A stretch of 64,000 nucleotides of DNA from Madurella fahalii (lineage: Eukaryota > Ascomycota > Sordariomycetes > Sordariales). Made by a program: the position numbers and the translations under genes. The first letter of the stretch is position 1. Every line of letters starts with the position of its first letter. The stretch covers positions 4,340,001 through 4,404,000 of the forward strand of contig CM056876.1 in assembly GCA_029876055.1 (NCBI GenBank). Reading direction: 5' to 3'. Positions 52,651 to 63,868 of this stretch are shown piece after piece. The notes beneath the pieces were generated by a model, which saw only the letters and a program-made list of their open reading frames with translations, ran no database searches and was not told where the DNA came from.

Positions 52651-55446
52651 TCAAGTCAAAAACTTGGTTTCCCCCTGCTGAAACAACCAGTCTCGGTTCG
52701 CGTCCACCATAAAGTCGGTTATGTTAAACTCTCCGAGGACAGCATTATTCGCGCAACCCGTTTCCATGCCGCCAGCACTCCCTCCGCCTCTGCCTCCGCC
52801 TCCGCCTCCACCTCCGCCTCCGTTACTCACAGCAGGGCCTGAATCCGCATTCATGCCCGGTGGCAGTCTCGGCACATTAAAAAAGTCAAACACGTCCAGA
52901 TACTCAAGCTCGTTCGGCGCGGGCGTCCTCGCCGGCGTGACGCTCGCAAGCCGGCTCTGCCAGCCCCCTCCCACGTTCCCCGCGCCGGCACCTCCTCCGC
53001 CGGCAGGCACTCCGCCAGGAACGTGCCTCGGCGCGCGGCTGATGAGAAAGTCCAGATCGAATGCCGTCCGACGCATATCTGCCAGGATCTTCACGCTGCT
53101 CGGCGTCTCCCCGCCGCCCTGGCGCTCGCTGTCGCGGTGCTCGTCCAACACCCGGCTCAGCAGGGAGCAGTAGCGCGCCGCGACGGGCCAGTACCTGCCC
53201 ATCTCGCGCAGCGTGTCGACAAACGAGCCGATCTGCGGGCTGAGCTTGCGCTCGACGGTGCTGCCGTGGACGAGCAGCACGCGCGCGGCCACCCACAGCG
53301 TGAAGGCGAAAGGCGGGCCGAGCTTGACCAGCAGGCCGTTGGCCACGACAAAGTCGCACAGCGCGGCAATGTTCTCGACGGCGGCGTGGCAGCGCTGCGA
53401 GGCGCTGTAGCTGGGCGTGAAGATGGGCGAGCGCGTCGTCGGGTACGCGGCCGACGAGTGCAGCCGGATCACGGCCGTGTGGTAGGTCGCGTGGAGCATG
53501 ACCCAGCCGCAGTTGAGCGTCTTGGCCGAACCCGGCTGGAACAGCTTGGCCATGTTGCCGTACTCGCCGGGCAGTCCAAACTTCCACGTCGCTAGCATGT
53601 TGTCCAGCTCCTTGTAGCGCATCTGCCACGTCTCGACGTCCGACAGCGCGCTGATGTCGACAGGCTGCTTGAGGAACTTGTGGATCTTGGACAGGATGCC
53701 CAGGATCTCTATGTAGTAGCTGAACGCCCCCAGGTTCTCGGGCTTGTCGACTTCGTGCTCGGACACGCTCCCGGACGGCCCGCCGGGTCTGCTATCGTCG
53801 GCACGGAACCAGCGCGTCTCGACCCGTTGATTCTTCATCCAGAGATCGTCCCGGCACGGCAGGGTGCGGTCAATCTCGCGGTCGTCGAGCGCAAACTCGA
53901 AAGCCGTCGCAATCGTGGCATAGCGGTCGAGCAGGTAAACCATCCAAAACAGTCGCCGCCTCGATTCCTCCTCGATGAAATCGCGCGGCTCTGGGAGGAT
54001 CATGGCGCGCAGCGTGTAGATGGATGTGTAGCTGGGCGCTACCGAGAACGAGTTGCTCTCGACGGCAAGACCGAGCTGCACCACGGCCCGCGTGATGAGC
54101 GCCATGATGTTCCACCCCGGGGGCCCGTTGCTGCTGCCGCAGAGGTCCAGGGCCAGGATGACCAGAGCCTGCAACGTCTTGACCGACGAATTCTCCATGC
54201 CGTGCAGAAGCACCCGCTGCTTGGATGTGTCGTGGTATCGCCGGCGGCTTTCCTCTGTCAGTCGTGCATCGGTCGAGTACCGCAGGGTGGTGGCCACTAT
54301 GGCATGGAGCAGGATCTTGTCAGTCTCCCCGATCATTGACGGCCCAAAGAGCGAGTCGAGAGTGGTCTTGCGGTGCAGTATCGGGCACCACGTGTTGATG
54401 TGCTTGAAGTACAAATCTACTAGTGCGTACAGGAGGTCATACGGAGGCAGCTCTTGTTCCGACGACATCTGGTTCGAGCTCTGCGGAGCTGTGGCGGTTG
54501 GGGATTGCAGAGACGAGGTAGGGCCTGTGCCATAGTACTCCTGCGCCGCGGCGCTCGGCGCCATAGCAGTTTGCATGTGGCTCCGTGGAGAGATAGTAGC
54601 AACACCCTGGAAGCTGTCGTGCGGCCCTGAAGTGGTGGGCAGCCCGAAATCGACGGACGTCGATGGCTTCTGGAGAAACAGGGCCGTCTCGGCCTGCGGA
54701 GTCCGGATTGGATCATGCACCGGCCGCGCAAACATCGACGTGGGGATCACATCCCGGGGTGTACCGTGCTCGCTCGGCTGGCTGGTATTGCTGCCCCTGA
54801 CGCTCGGGGGCGCATTATAGTGCGCCAGGCCGCCGCCACCGCTGCCATGTCCGCTCACGGGGCTTGAGGTCGAAGTCAACGACTGCAGAATCTCGGCATG
54901 CGCCCGTAGCTTCTCTTCCAGCTTGTCCAGGCGCTGCTCCAGTTCGCGCCCGTAGCCTGCCCGCAACCCGGGCTTCTTCCGCTCCTTGTACTCGCATAGC
55001 GCACTATTGCGGCTACACCACCCGCACGACGGCTGGCCACGGTCGCATTTCACCTGCATTGGTCAGCAGCCGGCGGCGGCGGCGGGGGATTGGGTCTTTG
55101 GGAGTTTATCGCTGGTGCGATACCTGTAAGCGGGGAGTTGGGGGGGGGTCATGGTTGATACCTACTTTTCGCTGCTTGCACAGCTCACACCTGGCCATCG
55201 GGAATTAGCACTGGGGGCTTGGACAGTGCCAATTGGCGGAACGGAGCCTGTCACTCACGAGACGGATATGGGGCGCTTGCGCTTGCCGAGTCGTGCAGCC
55301 TCGTGCTGGTCTTCGTCGTTGTCGACATCATCGGCGCTCTGGTGCCCTCCGTCGTCGCTGTCGGCGGGGTCGGGCTGCGGGTGCGAGGCGTGAGGAGATG
55401 ACTGCAGCTGATGGCCGTTGTACCGGGGGGCTTGGGCCTGCATCAT
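52651..55446 (-). CDS. Zn2Cys6 fungal transcription factor
   Basis: The model is complement(52651..55053, 55166..55190, 55259..55446), 871 residues. The binuclear zinc cluster is assembled across three exons: RPISVS / CELCKQRK / VKCDRGQPSCGWCSRNSALC. All six Cys are present only after splicing, the first two being on a 25-base exon. A linker (KERKKPGLRAGYGRE) and a coiled coil (LEQRLDKLEEKLRAHAEIL) follow, then a Ser/Thr/Pro-rich region. The fungal-TF middle homology domain runs from about residue 270 (LPPYDLLYALVDLYFKHIN) through ESRRRLFWMVYLLDRY. A Gly-rich run lies near the C-terminus. The start at 55446 is uncertain: two ATGs are adjacent and an upstream exon is possible (CACAG at about 55480). 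It lies divergent to the L-rhamnonate dehydratase gene. Regulating that pathway is inference from position. Confidence 0.88.
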
Positions 55447-57038
55447 GGCCGGCGCGCCAAACGGCGAGCGGATCGCCACCTGTGACAGCGGTCACCGAGG
55501 GGCCGGTCGGGACTGGCGAAGCTGTTGTGCGGGTGGAGAGCAAGGGAAAGCAACAAGCCGAGCCCCCGACGGTCGCCGCGTCTCTGTTCGGGTATCGGGA
55601 CCGACCGACACGTGCAACTAGGGCGCAACTGGGTCCACTCACCCAATGGACGACGCCACAAGGCAAGACGCAGGGCGGCAGCCGATGCTCCCTGGGGCGG
55701 TTCGGGGTAATGTTGAGTAGAAGGGCGAGGCAGGCAGTGGAGAGGGCCTTGGCCGTTTTATTGCGGTGCAGATGCAACCGAACGGCTGCGGACCGTGCTT
55801 CTGGAGGTCGAAGGATGTGGGGAAGCGAGATTGCGGAGAGGAGGGCTGCACGAGTCAGCTGCCAGCGGGCGGGGATGTTGCAGGCAACTCCCGTTCTCCC
55901 CCCGTTCTGACAATTCCGGTGCAGAAGCTCCCCCGGCGGTCAAGCACCCGGAGTCTTCGAGACGGGCGAGATGCCCATCGGCGATGCAGCGACTGGCCCC
56001 GTCGGGCAACCGGGTAGGACGCGAGTGCCGACCGCGCAGCGCCGGTCAGAGCCCCCGACCCAAACCCCCTCCCCCTCCTCTTTCCCCTCCCCTCAGCGTC
56101 TCTGCCCGCGACCGCCTGTCCGAGCCAGTGCTCTCCGCCACATCCGATGCGTCTCGATCGGCGGGACGCAGACGGGCCCGAGATTCCATGCCCCCTTGTC
56201 CACGTGCGCAGGAGCATGAAGGGTGAGTGTGCCGAGCGTTCCCAATGGATGACTTGCAGCCATCCGCAGAGCAATGCAACCCAAAAGCTTGCGCCTGACG
56301 CTCTCGGAACCTTTGCAGAAGCCCGGGGCCATTGGCAAACCGCAGGACCCGACGACGGCGCGGGACCCCATCAGGACTTCTAGCCGGTGACTTATTCGTG
56401 GACGGGACTGGTAATTGGCACGGAATAATTTTTCTTTCGCCCAGTGGTTGATACGACGCTTTGAGTCTTTCTTCCTTGGGACTTCATCACCGGTTGGCGC
56501 GGGGCATGTAGCAAATGGAGGGGCCGTCGGCGGAGGGCATGGCATCCCAGCCCTGTTTTGCTCGACTAGCAACGCCCGTGTATCCCAGTTGCGCGTATAG
56601 CAGCTCTAGCGCGATCCTCCAATGCGGGCGTTCTGGCGAGACTCGTCAGAAGGTGGGGTGGGTTGTTGCGTGCGTCGAGCCTCAATCGACACGGACAAAG
56701 GCTCCACGTCCGATCATGGCCACTACTCGCCCGGGCCCCAACAGACGTCTCCATCGTCGGGATATCACCGGCCGACTGTTGCTCGCTCCATTCCGAAGCC
56801 CCACAGGATTCCGTCAAGCAATCCAGACCCAAGAAATAGGGATGTCTATCCCGCCTCAGCCGGCTGGATTGTCTCACCGTCTTCCTTGCCAAGAAGCGAT
56901 TGGAGCCCTGCCCGGGTGCCCACGCTAGATATCTCTCGCCAATAGCTTTTCGGACCGCCCAAAGGCCCCCTCAAAACACCCCTCAACTCTTCCAACCCAC
57001 GATTTTCAATCCGCGTGGCGGTCTGAGCCCGAGTGACC
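55447..57038. promoter_or_regulatory. Intergenic between divergent regulator and dehydratase genes
   Basis: About 1.6 kb, strongly GC-rich to about 56400. It must carry the promoters of both the Zn2Cys6 gene and LRA3. I looked for CGG-N-CCG pairs, the usual Zn2Cys6 target type; single CGG triplets are abundant because of composition and I could not single out a site. Confidence 0.45.
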
Positions 57039-58524
57039 ATGGCTTCCGTCAGGCAGTTTCCTACCATCAAGAGCGTTAGGTCGTTTGTCATTGGAGGTGT
57101 TGGTTCAGGTGCGTGGAATGATTCGAGTGGCAGCCGAGTCGCTAACAACCGCAGGCGGTGATTACCACAACGTAAAGGGCGGCCATTGGTGAGTCGGTCC
57201 GTCGACTAGTTGTCTGAGCACAATGCGCTGACCTTGCACAGGCTGATCGACACACCTATTTCAACGCCGTGCTCAAGATGGGAGAAGTATAGAGCGTCAC
57301 GGACTAGCTGGGGCATCAACGTGCTTGGCTCCTTCTTCGTCGAGATTGAGGCCAGCGATGGTACTGTTGGTTTTGCAACCGGCTTCGGCGGTAAGCTATG
57401 CACACGGCCGGCTCCGTTCATGTTACCACGGTTAACATTGGGTGTCAGGCCCGCCGGCTTGCTGGCTTGTCCACCAGCACTTTGAGCGCTTCCTGATCGG
57501 GGCCGATCCCCGCAATACCAATCATCTCTTTGAGCAGATGTACCGCGCCTCAATGTTCTACGGCCGCAAGGGCCTGCCGGTCGCCGTCATCTCGGTCATC
57601 GACCTTGCCCTCTGGGATCTGCTTGGTAAAATTCGCCGCGAGCCCGTCTACAAGCTCATCGGCGGCAACACCAAGGACCGCATCGACTTTTACTGCACCG
57701 GCCCGGATCCTCCGGCGGCCAAGGCTATGGGGTTCTGGGGCGCCAAGGTGCCGCTCCCGTACTGTCCCGAGGAGGGCCATGCCGGCCTGAAGAAGAACGT
57801 CGAGTTCCTGCGCAGGCACCGCGAGTCGGTCGGGCCCGACTTCCCGCTCATGGTCGACTGCTACATGTCGCTAAATGTCCCATACACGATCGAGATTGCA
57901 AAAGCGTGCGAGGACCTCAACATCAACTGGTGGGAGGAGTGTCTCAGTCCCGACGACACGGACGGCTTCGAGCAGATCAAGCGTGCGCACCCGACGCTTA
58001 AATTTACCACGGGCGAGCACGAGTACTCGAGGTACGGGTTCCGCAAGCTGATCGAGGGGCGCAACCTCGACATCATCCAGCCGGACGTCATGTGGCTCGG
58101 GGGCATGACCGAGCTGCTAAAAGTGGCCGCCATGGCAGCCGCGTACGACATCCCGGTGGTGCCGCACGCTAGCGGCCCGTACAGCTACCACTTCGTCATC
58201 AGCCAGCCCAACACGCCGTTCCAGGAGTACCTGGCCAACTCCCCCGATGGCAAGAGCGTGCTCCCCGTGTTTGGCGATCTATTCATTGACGAGCCCATCC
58301 CGACCCAAGGCTACCTCAACGCGAGCGATCTAGACAAGCCCGGCTTCGGCTTGACTGTGAACCCCGCGGCAAGATCGAAGCTCATCCCGAGCGCCTACCT
58401 TTTAACGCTACCCACAAAGTCTTTGAGCCCGCCCGTTTCCGATGCCGAGGGATTAGATGCCGAGCCAAAGAAGAATGGGATTCACCCCCCGGCGGAAAAG
58501 GTCGAGGAGCTCACCACTTCCTAA
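57039..58524 (+). CDS. LRA3: L-rhamnonate dehydratase (enolase superfamily)
   Basis: The model is join(57039..57108, 57155..57188, 57242..57390, 57449..58524), 442 residues; start in perfect context ACCATGG. It converts L-rhamnonate to 2-keto-3-deoxy-L-rhamnonate, the third step of the non-phosphorylated fungal L-rhamnose route. Enolase-superfamily features: capping domain in exons 1-3, GKIRREPVYKLIGG at about 180, the metal-binding Asp in LMVDCYMSLN, Glu in WWEECLSPDD and Glu in TTGEHEYSRYG. The His in VVPHASGPYSY follows. The stretch NTPFQEYLANSPDGK is characteristic of rhamnonate dehydratases rather than other MR/MLE enzymes. All three introns keep frame, including a 34-base second exon. 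The next gene, on the same strand, is the pathway's first enzyme. Confidence 0.9.
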
Positions 58525-59278
58525 GTCCTTGTTTGAGCACGGCGCGAGGGTAGCAAACAATGCCACGGATCCGAACAAGTAATTAACGGAGAATTTGACC
58601 CAGCGTTTTTTTTTTATTATCATCTCTTTGACCACGACATCCACCCGAACAGGGGCCCGCTGCAACTTGGAGGTATCTTAAACTGTCCATGTGTCTCTCC
58701 CCTGCTTGTAAATCTTGGAACCAAACTCCAGGATTCCATGGAAACTACTTGGCCCATCGATCCCAGACTGACCCACCGTCAGTGCCCAGCTTCGGGCTGG
58801 TGGCTGCCCGGCTGCCCTGCGTTACTCAACCTCGCTGTAATTCAGGCCGAGATGTGGGCCGCGGGAACCGGGACGGTGGGTCTGAGCAGGGTTTGGGGGT
58901 TTGACTGCAGGGGGTAAGCTAGCGCCGCACGGCATCCAATCCTTGTCCTGCCACAATATCAAACGTTGACCGCAACCAGAGCCAAGTTGGTGGTCATGCC
59001 TCGCGTGGTGGCTTGCAGGTGACTGTAGGGCTAGGCGATCAATGCGTATAAACCAAGCTTCTAGAACGACGAGATGCGCCATACCAGAGTAGTATTCGAA
59101 CTCCAGCGGCTGCCCAACGGCCCTCCCGTCGCATCCATGCCGCATTTACCCCGCGATTCGCGCCCCTCACTTTTAAGAGATGCTTCCTCTCAGTGGCATT
59201 TAGACCCTGACACACACCAAGACAGTGGGCCCAACCTCCCACAGAAGCGTAAAGTAAACAGCAGGCCAAGAGAGAACC
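58525..59278. other. Intergenic, LRA3-LRA1
   Basis: 754 bases between two same-strand pathway genes, including a T/A run near 58605. It holds the LRA1 promoter. Confidence 0.5.
59047..59052 (+). promoter_or_regulatory. TATAAA word upstream of LRA1
   Basis: TATAAA about 227 bases upstream of the LRA1 start. Distance is long for a TATA box unless the leader is long. Confidence 0.25.
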
Positions 59279-60094
59279 ATGCCTGTCGCCAACCTCCTCG
59301 CCGGCAAAATCGCCATCATCACGGGCGGGACAACCGGGATCGGCCGGGCCATCACTCTCGCCTTCCTCGCCCAAGGCTGCTCCGTCGCAGTCAACCACCT
59401 CGACCTCGAAAAGGACAAGCCCCACCTTACCAGCCTCATCGCCGAGGCAGCCTCTCTCAAAGAAAGCAACCCCTCCGCCGGCTCTCTGGCCCACCTCCCA
59501 GGCGACGTCCGCGACCCCGCCACCGGTACCAAACTCGTCGCCTTTGCCCTCTCCTCCTTCTCCTCTCCGCGCCTGGACATATGCATCTCCAACGCCGGCG
59601 TATGTACTTTTGCCGACTTCCTGTCCCTCGAGCCGGACCTGTTCAGCACCACGGTGCGGACGAACCTCGACGGCGCCTTCTACGTCGTCCAGGCGGCCGC
59701 GAGGCAGATGGCGCTGCACCAGTCGCCGCCAGGGGGCTCCATCATCGGCATCTCTTCCATCTCGGCGCTGGTCGGTGGCGGGCTGCAGACGCACTACACG
59801 CCCACCAAGGCCGGGGTGCTGTCGCTGATGCAGAGCACGGCCGTGGCGCTGGGGAAGCACGGAATCCGGTGCAATGCGCTGCTGCCGGGGACGATCAAGA
59901 CGCAGTTGAATGAGGAGGATCTGAGCGACGAGGGGAAGCGGAAGTACATGGAGGGGAGGATACCGCTCGGGCGGATAGGGGAGACGCGGGATCTGGCGGG
60001 GCCGGCCGTGTTTTTGGCCTGCGAGGAACTGAGTGGGTATGTGACGGGGGCGCAGCTTTTGGTGGATGGGGGGTTGTTTGTTAATTTGCAGTGA
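59279..60094 (+). CDS. LRA1: L-rhamnose 1-dehydrogenase (SDR family)
   Basis: A single exon of 271 residues with start in ACCATGCC. It oxidises L-rhamnose to L-rhamnono-1,4-lactone with NAD(P)+, the first step of the fungal non-phosphorylated rhamnose pathway. SDR features: cofactor motif TGGTTGIG at about residues 15-22, NAG in ISNAGVC, catalytic Ser in GISSISALVGGG, and Tyr/Lys in YTPTK. The region GGGLQTHYTPTKAGVLSLMQ and the ending LLVDGGLFVNLQ closely match the yeast RHA1/LRA1 enzymes as I recall them, which raises this above a generic SDR call. No signal or targeting sequence; cytosolic. Pathway genes for the lactonase (LRA2) and aldolase (LRA4) are not in the window. Confidence 0.88.
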   Translation: MPVANLLAGKIAIITGGTTGIGRAITLAFLAQGCSVAVNHLDLEKDKPHLTSLIAEAASLKESNPSAGSLAHLPGDVRDPATGTKLVAFALSSFSSPRLDICISNAGVCTFADFLSLEPDLFSTTVRTNLDGAFYVVQAAARQMALHQSPPGGSIIGISSISALVGGGLQTHYTPTKAGVLSLMQSTAVALGKHGIRCNALLPGTIKTQLNEEDLSDEGKRKYMEGRIPLGRIGETRDLAGPAVFLACEELSGYVTGAQLLVDGGLFVNLQ

Positions 60095-60439
60095 GGTAAT
60101 TGACACGGGCGGGACGTTTGACATAGTCGCTATTAGAAATCTCCCCAGCTGTTCTATCTGTCAAGGTAGTCTTCAATTCAAGCATGAAAGAGGTCGCGCC
60201 TATCGACCTTCAAGAAAATCTCTCTTTCATGTACCATCGCAGTGCGCTTCACCTAAAGCAAAAGGACGCGCTGCCCATCCAAACACCTCCAAGGTCAACT
60301 TGAGTGGCCTCACCCGACACAGCAGCGGATGGCAATGCAGAGCTTCGCAGCTATCCGGGACCTCCATGACATGTCGGTGCTATTTCGGTGCCTTAGCCAA
60401 CGGCAACTATCTCGATACCGCATGGCCCACGGGGCCCGC
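60095..60439. other. Intergenic
   Basis: About 345 bases of LRA1 3' flank. No gene is seen. Confidence 0.45.
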
Positions 60440-61040
60440 ACCTCGTCTTCATCCGACGCAGGCCGACCACCTCCGCATCCGTGAATGGATCAAAGTCTGC
60501 GAAACACGCCGCAACTCTTGTAACGAGCAACTGGCCCCAACACTCGTTGCGGCTCATCGATGTCCAGTTCCGACGAATTATTAAATCGCTTCGTGCCGTC
60601 CGGTATATCACGCTTCTCTTAGGGACGTGTGGAGAGCTTTAGCGAACGGGAGGTGTGAGATGATTGAGAACCCGTCCCCACAGCTGTCTCGTTACCGTCG
60701 GGCGGACAAGACGCCGGCCAATCTTTCCTTCGGACGGCTTGGTTGCAGTTTTGAGGATCTTATCGCCTTCAATAAGCGACTGAGGGAGCACTACATCAAG
60801 ATTAACGCGCTCCGCATCCCCCAGGCATCTGTCTGTTCTGGCATGAATGCCGGCATGCCGGAGTCGAGCTCTGAAACCGGCCGATACACAAACGATGGAT
60901 TGAACAGTTCTCCGACGGATCGAAGATCGCCACCGGCTTCATTGAGCTGTATCCGCACCCGCCCTATATACCTTGCACAGCGAGAGACTGGGTACTCTAG
61001 TAGCACTTGCTCACTAAGCGATCTATCCTTTTGACCCGCA
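60440..61040 (+). pseudogene. HET-domain gene relic
   Basis: Reading the plus strand, the typical N-terminal approach of a HET protein appears (LRIREWIKVCETRRNSCNEQL, about 60474-60535). After a frame change come LRLIDVQFRRIIKSL and VRYITLLLG (about 60548-60630), matching the RLIDV...VRYIALSYVWG region of HET proteins. A TAG follows almost at once, and the continuation is broken by many stops. A scrap WIEQFSDGSKIATGFIELYP occurs near 60900. This is an old, short relic. It is too incomplete to say whether it derives from the gene at 15214. Confidence 0.5.
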
Positions 61041-61991
61041 TGAGATCTTCCTAATGTGCCAAAAGGCGCCAATCAAAGAGAGCTGAAAATTCTTCGAATG
61101 GCGGCCGACATTGAGGATCTTGAACTGCTAGTACAAACACAACGTGGCCTTCACGTCTAAAAAGCGGCTAGGCAGGTCGGCCTCGGCAGAGACACCGGAA
61201 GCCATGGTGAACATGTATACAACACGACACCTCACCTTTGCTGGAGACAAACATTTAGCGTTTCAGGGACTCGAGGTCCGTATTGCAGGGACATACGGCA
61301 ACCACTTCCGCCACGCGCTTTCTCCCTTAAAAACCCACTTCCCACTCTCCCCAATGGGCCGCCTAAGGTAGAGTACCGCAACTTCCACAGCCGTAGTAGC
61401 AGCAACCCGCAGCCTCCCTCCCGGTCCCGGCCGGGCCACACGGTAGCACACCACCACGGGACCCCCTCCTCCTCCGGTCCTCCGGATCCGCGCCCTCATC
61501 CTCGATATCGGCATCATTTCAATGGCTCAACCGCCGAACCCTGCCCAACGTCCTCTCCTCTGGGACTCGAACGCACTTCTCCTCGCCCCTCCGCGCCATA
61601 GCCTTTAACCTTGGCCGTCGTCGCCGACCTGCCGGCCGCGAACGGGAACCAAGACGGTCAGGTTGAGTCCACGCCAGCCCGTTGCGAGGGCGGACAAGCC
61701 GAAGATGCCGCTGCTGCTGTAGAGGGGCAAGGTGGAGAGGAGAGTGTTGTCCGCGGAGGACCGGCCGGGCGAGGCTGTCGACGGGCGCTGGACTGGTTCG
61801 AGGCAGATTATTCAGTGATGAATAACTATTTTGAGGTCGAGCCGAATGAATGACGTGCTTGCGCATTGTGGAGGTTAGGGATGAGCCAGGGACGGTGGTC
61901 AGGAGGGTTGGGGGTGGCGTGCGTTAGGAGCATGGATTTCTTGATTGCGGGCTGGGGATGGAGGCGAGGCGGAGAGGTGCGCTTGGGCTGG
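61041..61991. other. Intergenic
   Basis: GC-rich patches between 61380 and 61800 with no supported gene. Confidence 0.45.
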
Positions 61992-62790
61992 CTAGTTAAG
62001 CCACGGGATGTTTCTCAAGTTTCGAGCTGCATCGCTTTCTCCCAAAGCCGGTGGGGGGATCCGCCAACCCACCCGGGGCTTCTCCGCTGAGTCTTGAGGT
62101 TGTTCGGGTTGCGGGTCGCGCGATTGCCCCTGCTGGGCACTTAGAAATCCGCCGAACCAATCCTCTATGTCGTATCTGAGCTTATCGAGTGTGCCGACCC
62201 CCAATACGCCGTTCTCTTTCTTCGCCCCTCGTGCGACCTGTCTCACCCTATCACATAACAAAACGAGTTCTATGGCCGTCGTGTTAGAGTGCATCCTTAT
62301 TTGTCCTTCGGTCGGCGGCATTGTCGGGATGGGAACGGGGAACCATGCCGGGCGGTGTCGTGCCGGTATCGCGGCTAGTCACCGCGGGATGCGTGACGTA
62401 ACCCGAAACCTGTTCCTTCAGGTCTCGCACCGTCATCAGATCATGGGCTTTGCGGTACTTCCAGGTGCCACATGTTAGCCTGAAAAAACTGGAAGGGCCC
62501 TTTCTAGACTCGACGCTTGCACCGATTTTGACAAGCAAATCCAGTATCAAGTGTACCGACTCAAGAACGGGATCCTGGTATGATGGCTGTGGCCCGCGGA
62601 AGACGCCTTTAATCCGCTGGCGGAAACTATGTCTATGATGAGTGTCACCAGACGATTCTATCGAGACAACTGTAAGATGTGATGCCTCATACTTTGGCTT
62701 GCTCTGCCCCATCGGATCGATGGCCACGGGCTCCGGTCTGACGGCCGCCAATAAAACATCGGAAGTTGTCTTTTCAACTTTGTGGGCCAT
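61992..62790 (-). CDS. Small orphan protein
   Basis: The model is complement(61992..62305, 62403..62790), 233 residues. The start is the ATG at 62790 (MAHKVEKTTSDVLLAAVRPE). An intron at 62306-62402 (GTTACG...CGAAG, 97 bases) is the only donor/acceptor pair I found that joins the two open parts in frame; it restores a continuous helix-like stretch DLKEQVSGQIRMHSNTTAIE. The protein is mostly hydrophilic with a helical centre (VHLILDLLVKIGASVE) and a conserved-looking segment LGVGTLDKLRYDIEDWFGGF, followed by a Gln/Pro-rich tail. No family recognised. The weak donor leaves the joint uncertain. Confidence 0.45.
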
Positions 62791-63868
62791 GATGCTTTGT
62801 TGTGGAATGGTTGTGAAGCGCTGCTAATGATCTAGTAGGTAATGAAACTGGCTACAGTTATACACACAAGGTAGACGTCCTTATTAATAGAGCTTAAATC
62901 TATCGATTACCTGCTGCCTGGCACAGCCACCTACGGCCGCCGAACGTCCTCAATTGGAATTCATGGGGCTTTCAGACTCTTAAAGGATTATAGGCGGAGA
63001 AATTAGAGCAAGAACAGTGTAAGCTGAGGTATCCACAGTAAATCCTTTATCAATACCACCACTTCTAACGTTAGGTAAGAGAGTGCTGTACGCGGCTACC
63101 ATCCCTGAACTACAACGCCTGTATAAGATCCTTCGTTAGCGGACTCGGTTCCCTTTCTTAATTCGCCCCAGCTAATCCACGTTACGCCGGACCGTGTAAG
63201 AGGATTCGCCGCAGCTCTCCGTCGAGCCTACCTCGATCATGGCACACAACACGCCGTAGACGAAGACTTTTTGTCCGATGCTTTGTGCATCCACCTTACT
63301 GCCGAGTGCGGTTGTCGGGATACACGGATGCTGTTTTCAAAAGGAAAATTACAGCGTGGCTGCTCTGCTCCGTTTCCCTCTCGGCTTCGCTTCTATCGAT
63401 GTATACCTTAGCTTTCCAAACCCCGTGTTGCATATCCTCGTACCCCGTTGGGGGGAAGAATTCGATACTATTACTTAGATGCTATAAAGAAAAGAGGTTT
63501 TCGGGTAGCGGAATCATACGACCTGCAGGAGTGGCATACAACACCAAGAATCAATTGGACTGAAACTATCCTAACCATGCCCAGGATAACACTAGGCGTA
63601 CAGGTGGGTCTTTAATCAATTTTTGCATGCATCATGCAAGCTGTCTACCGGAAGCCGTGTCAGACACCAAGTTCATGGCCCATTGCTTGTCATTTCATGG
63701 TTCATTTTGTCAACGGATCCAGACGCAAATGATTAGGAGATACCATCCGTAACTGCTTTCCAAGAAAATGAGATGCTCTGCGGAAGCAAAATGACCTGAA
63801 CTCGAACCACATGGGAGAATTTGAAGAAAGAGACAACAAGATGGACGCCGTGACTCGGTCGTCAGGAA
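62791..63868. other. Intergenic
   Basis: About 1.1 kb, moderately AT-rich. Short open frames near 63280-63560 have no supporting feature. Confidence 0.45.

Noticed and set aside
59039..60124. 361-codon open frame on the minus strand
   Set aside because: Antisense to LRA1; low-complexity Arg/Pro composition and non-ATG start.
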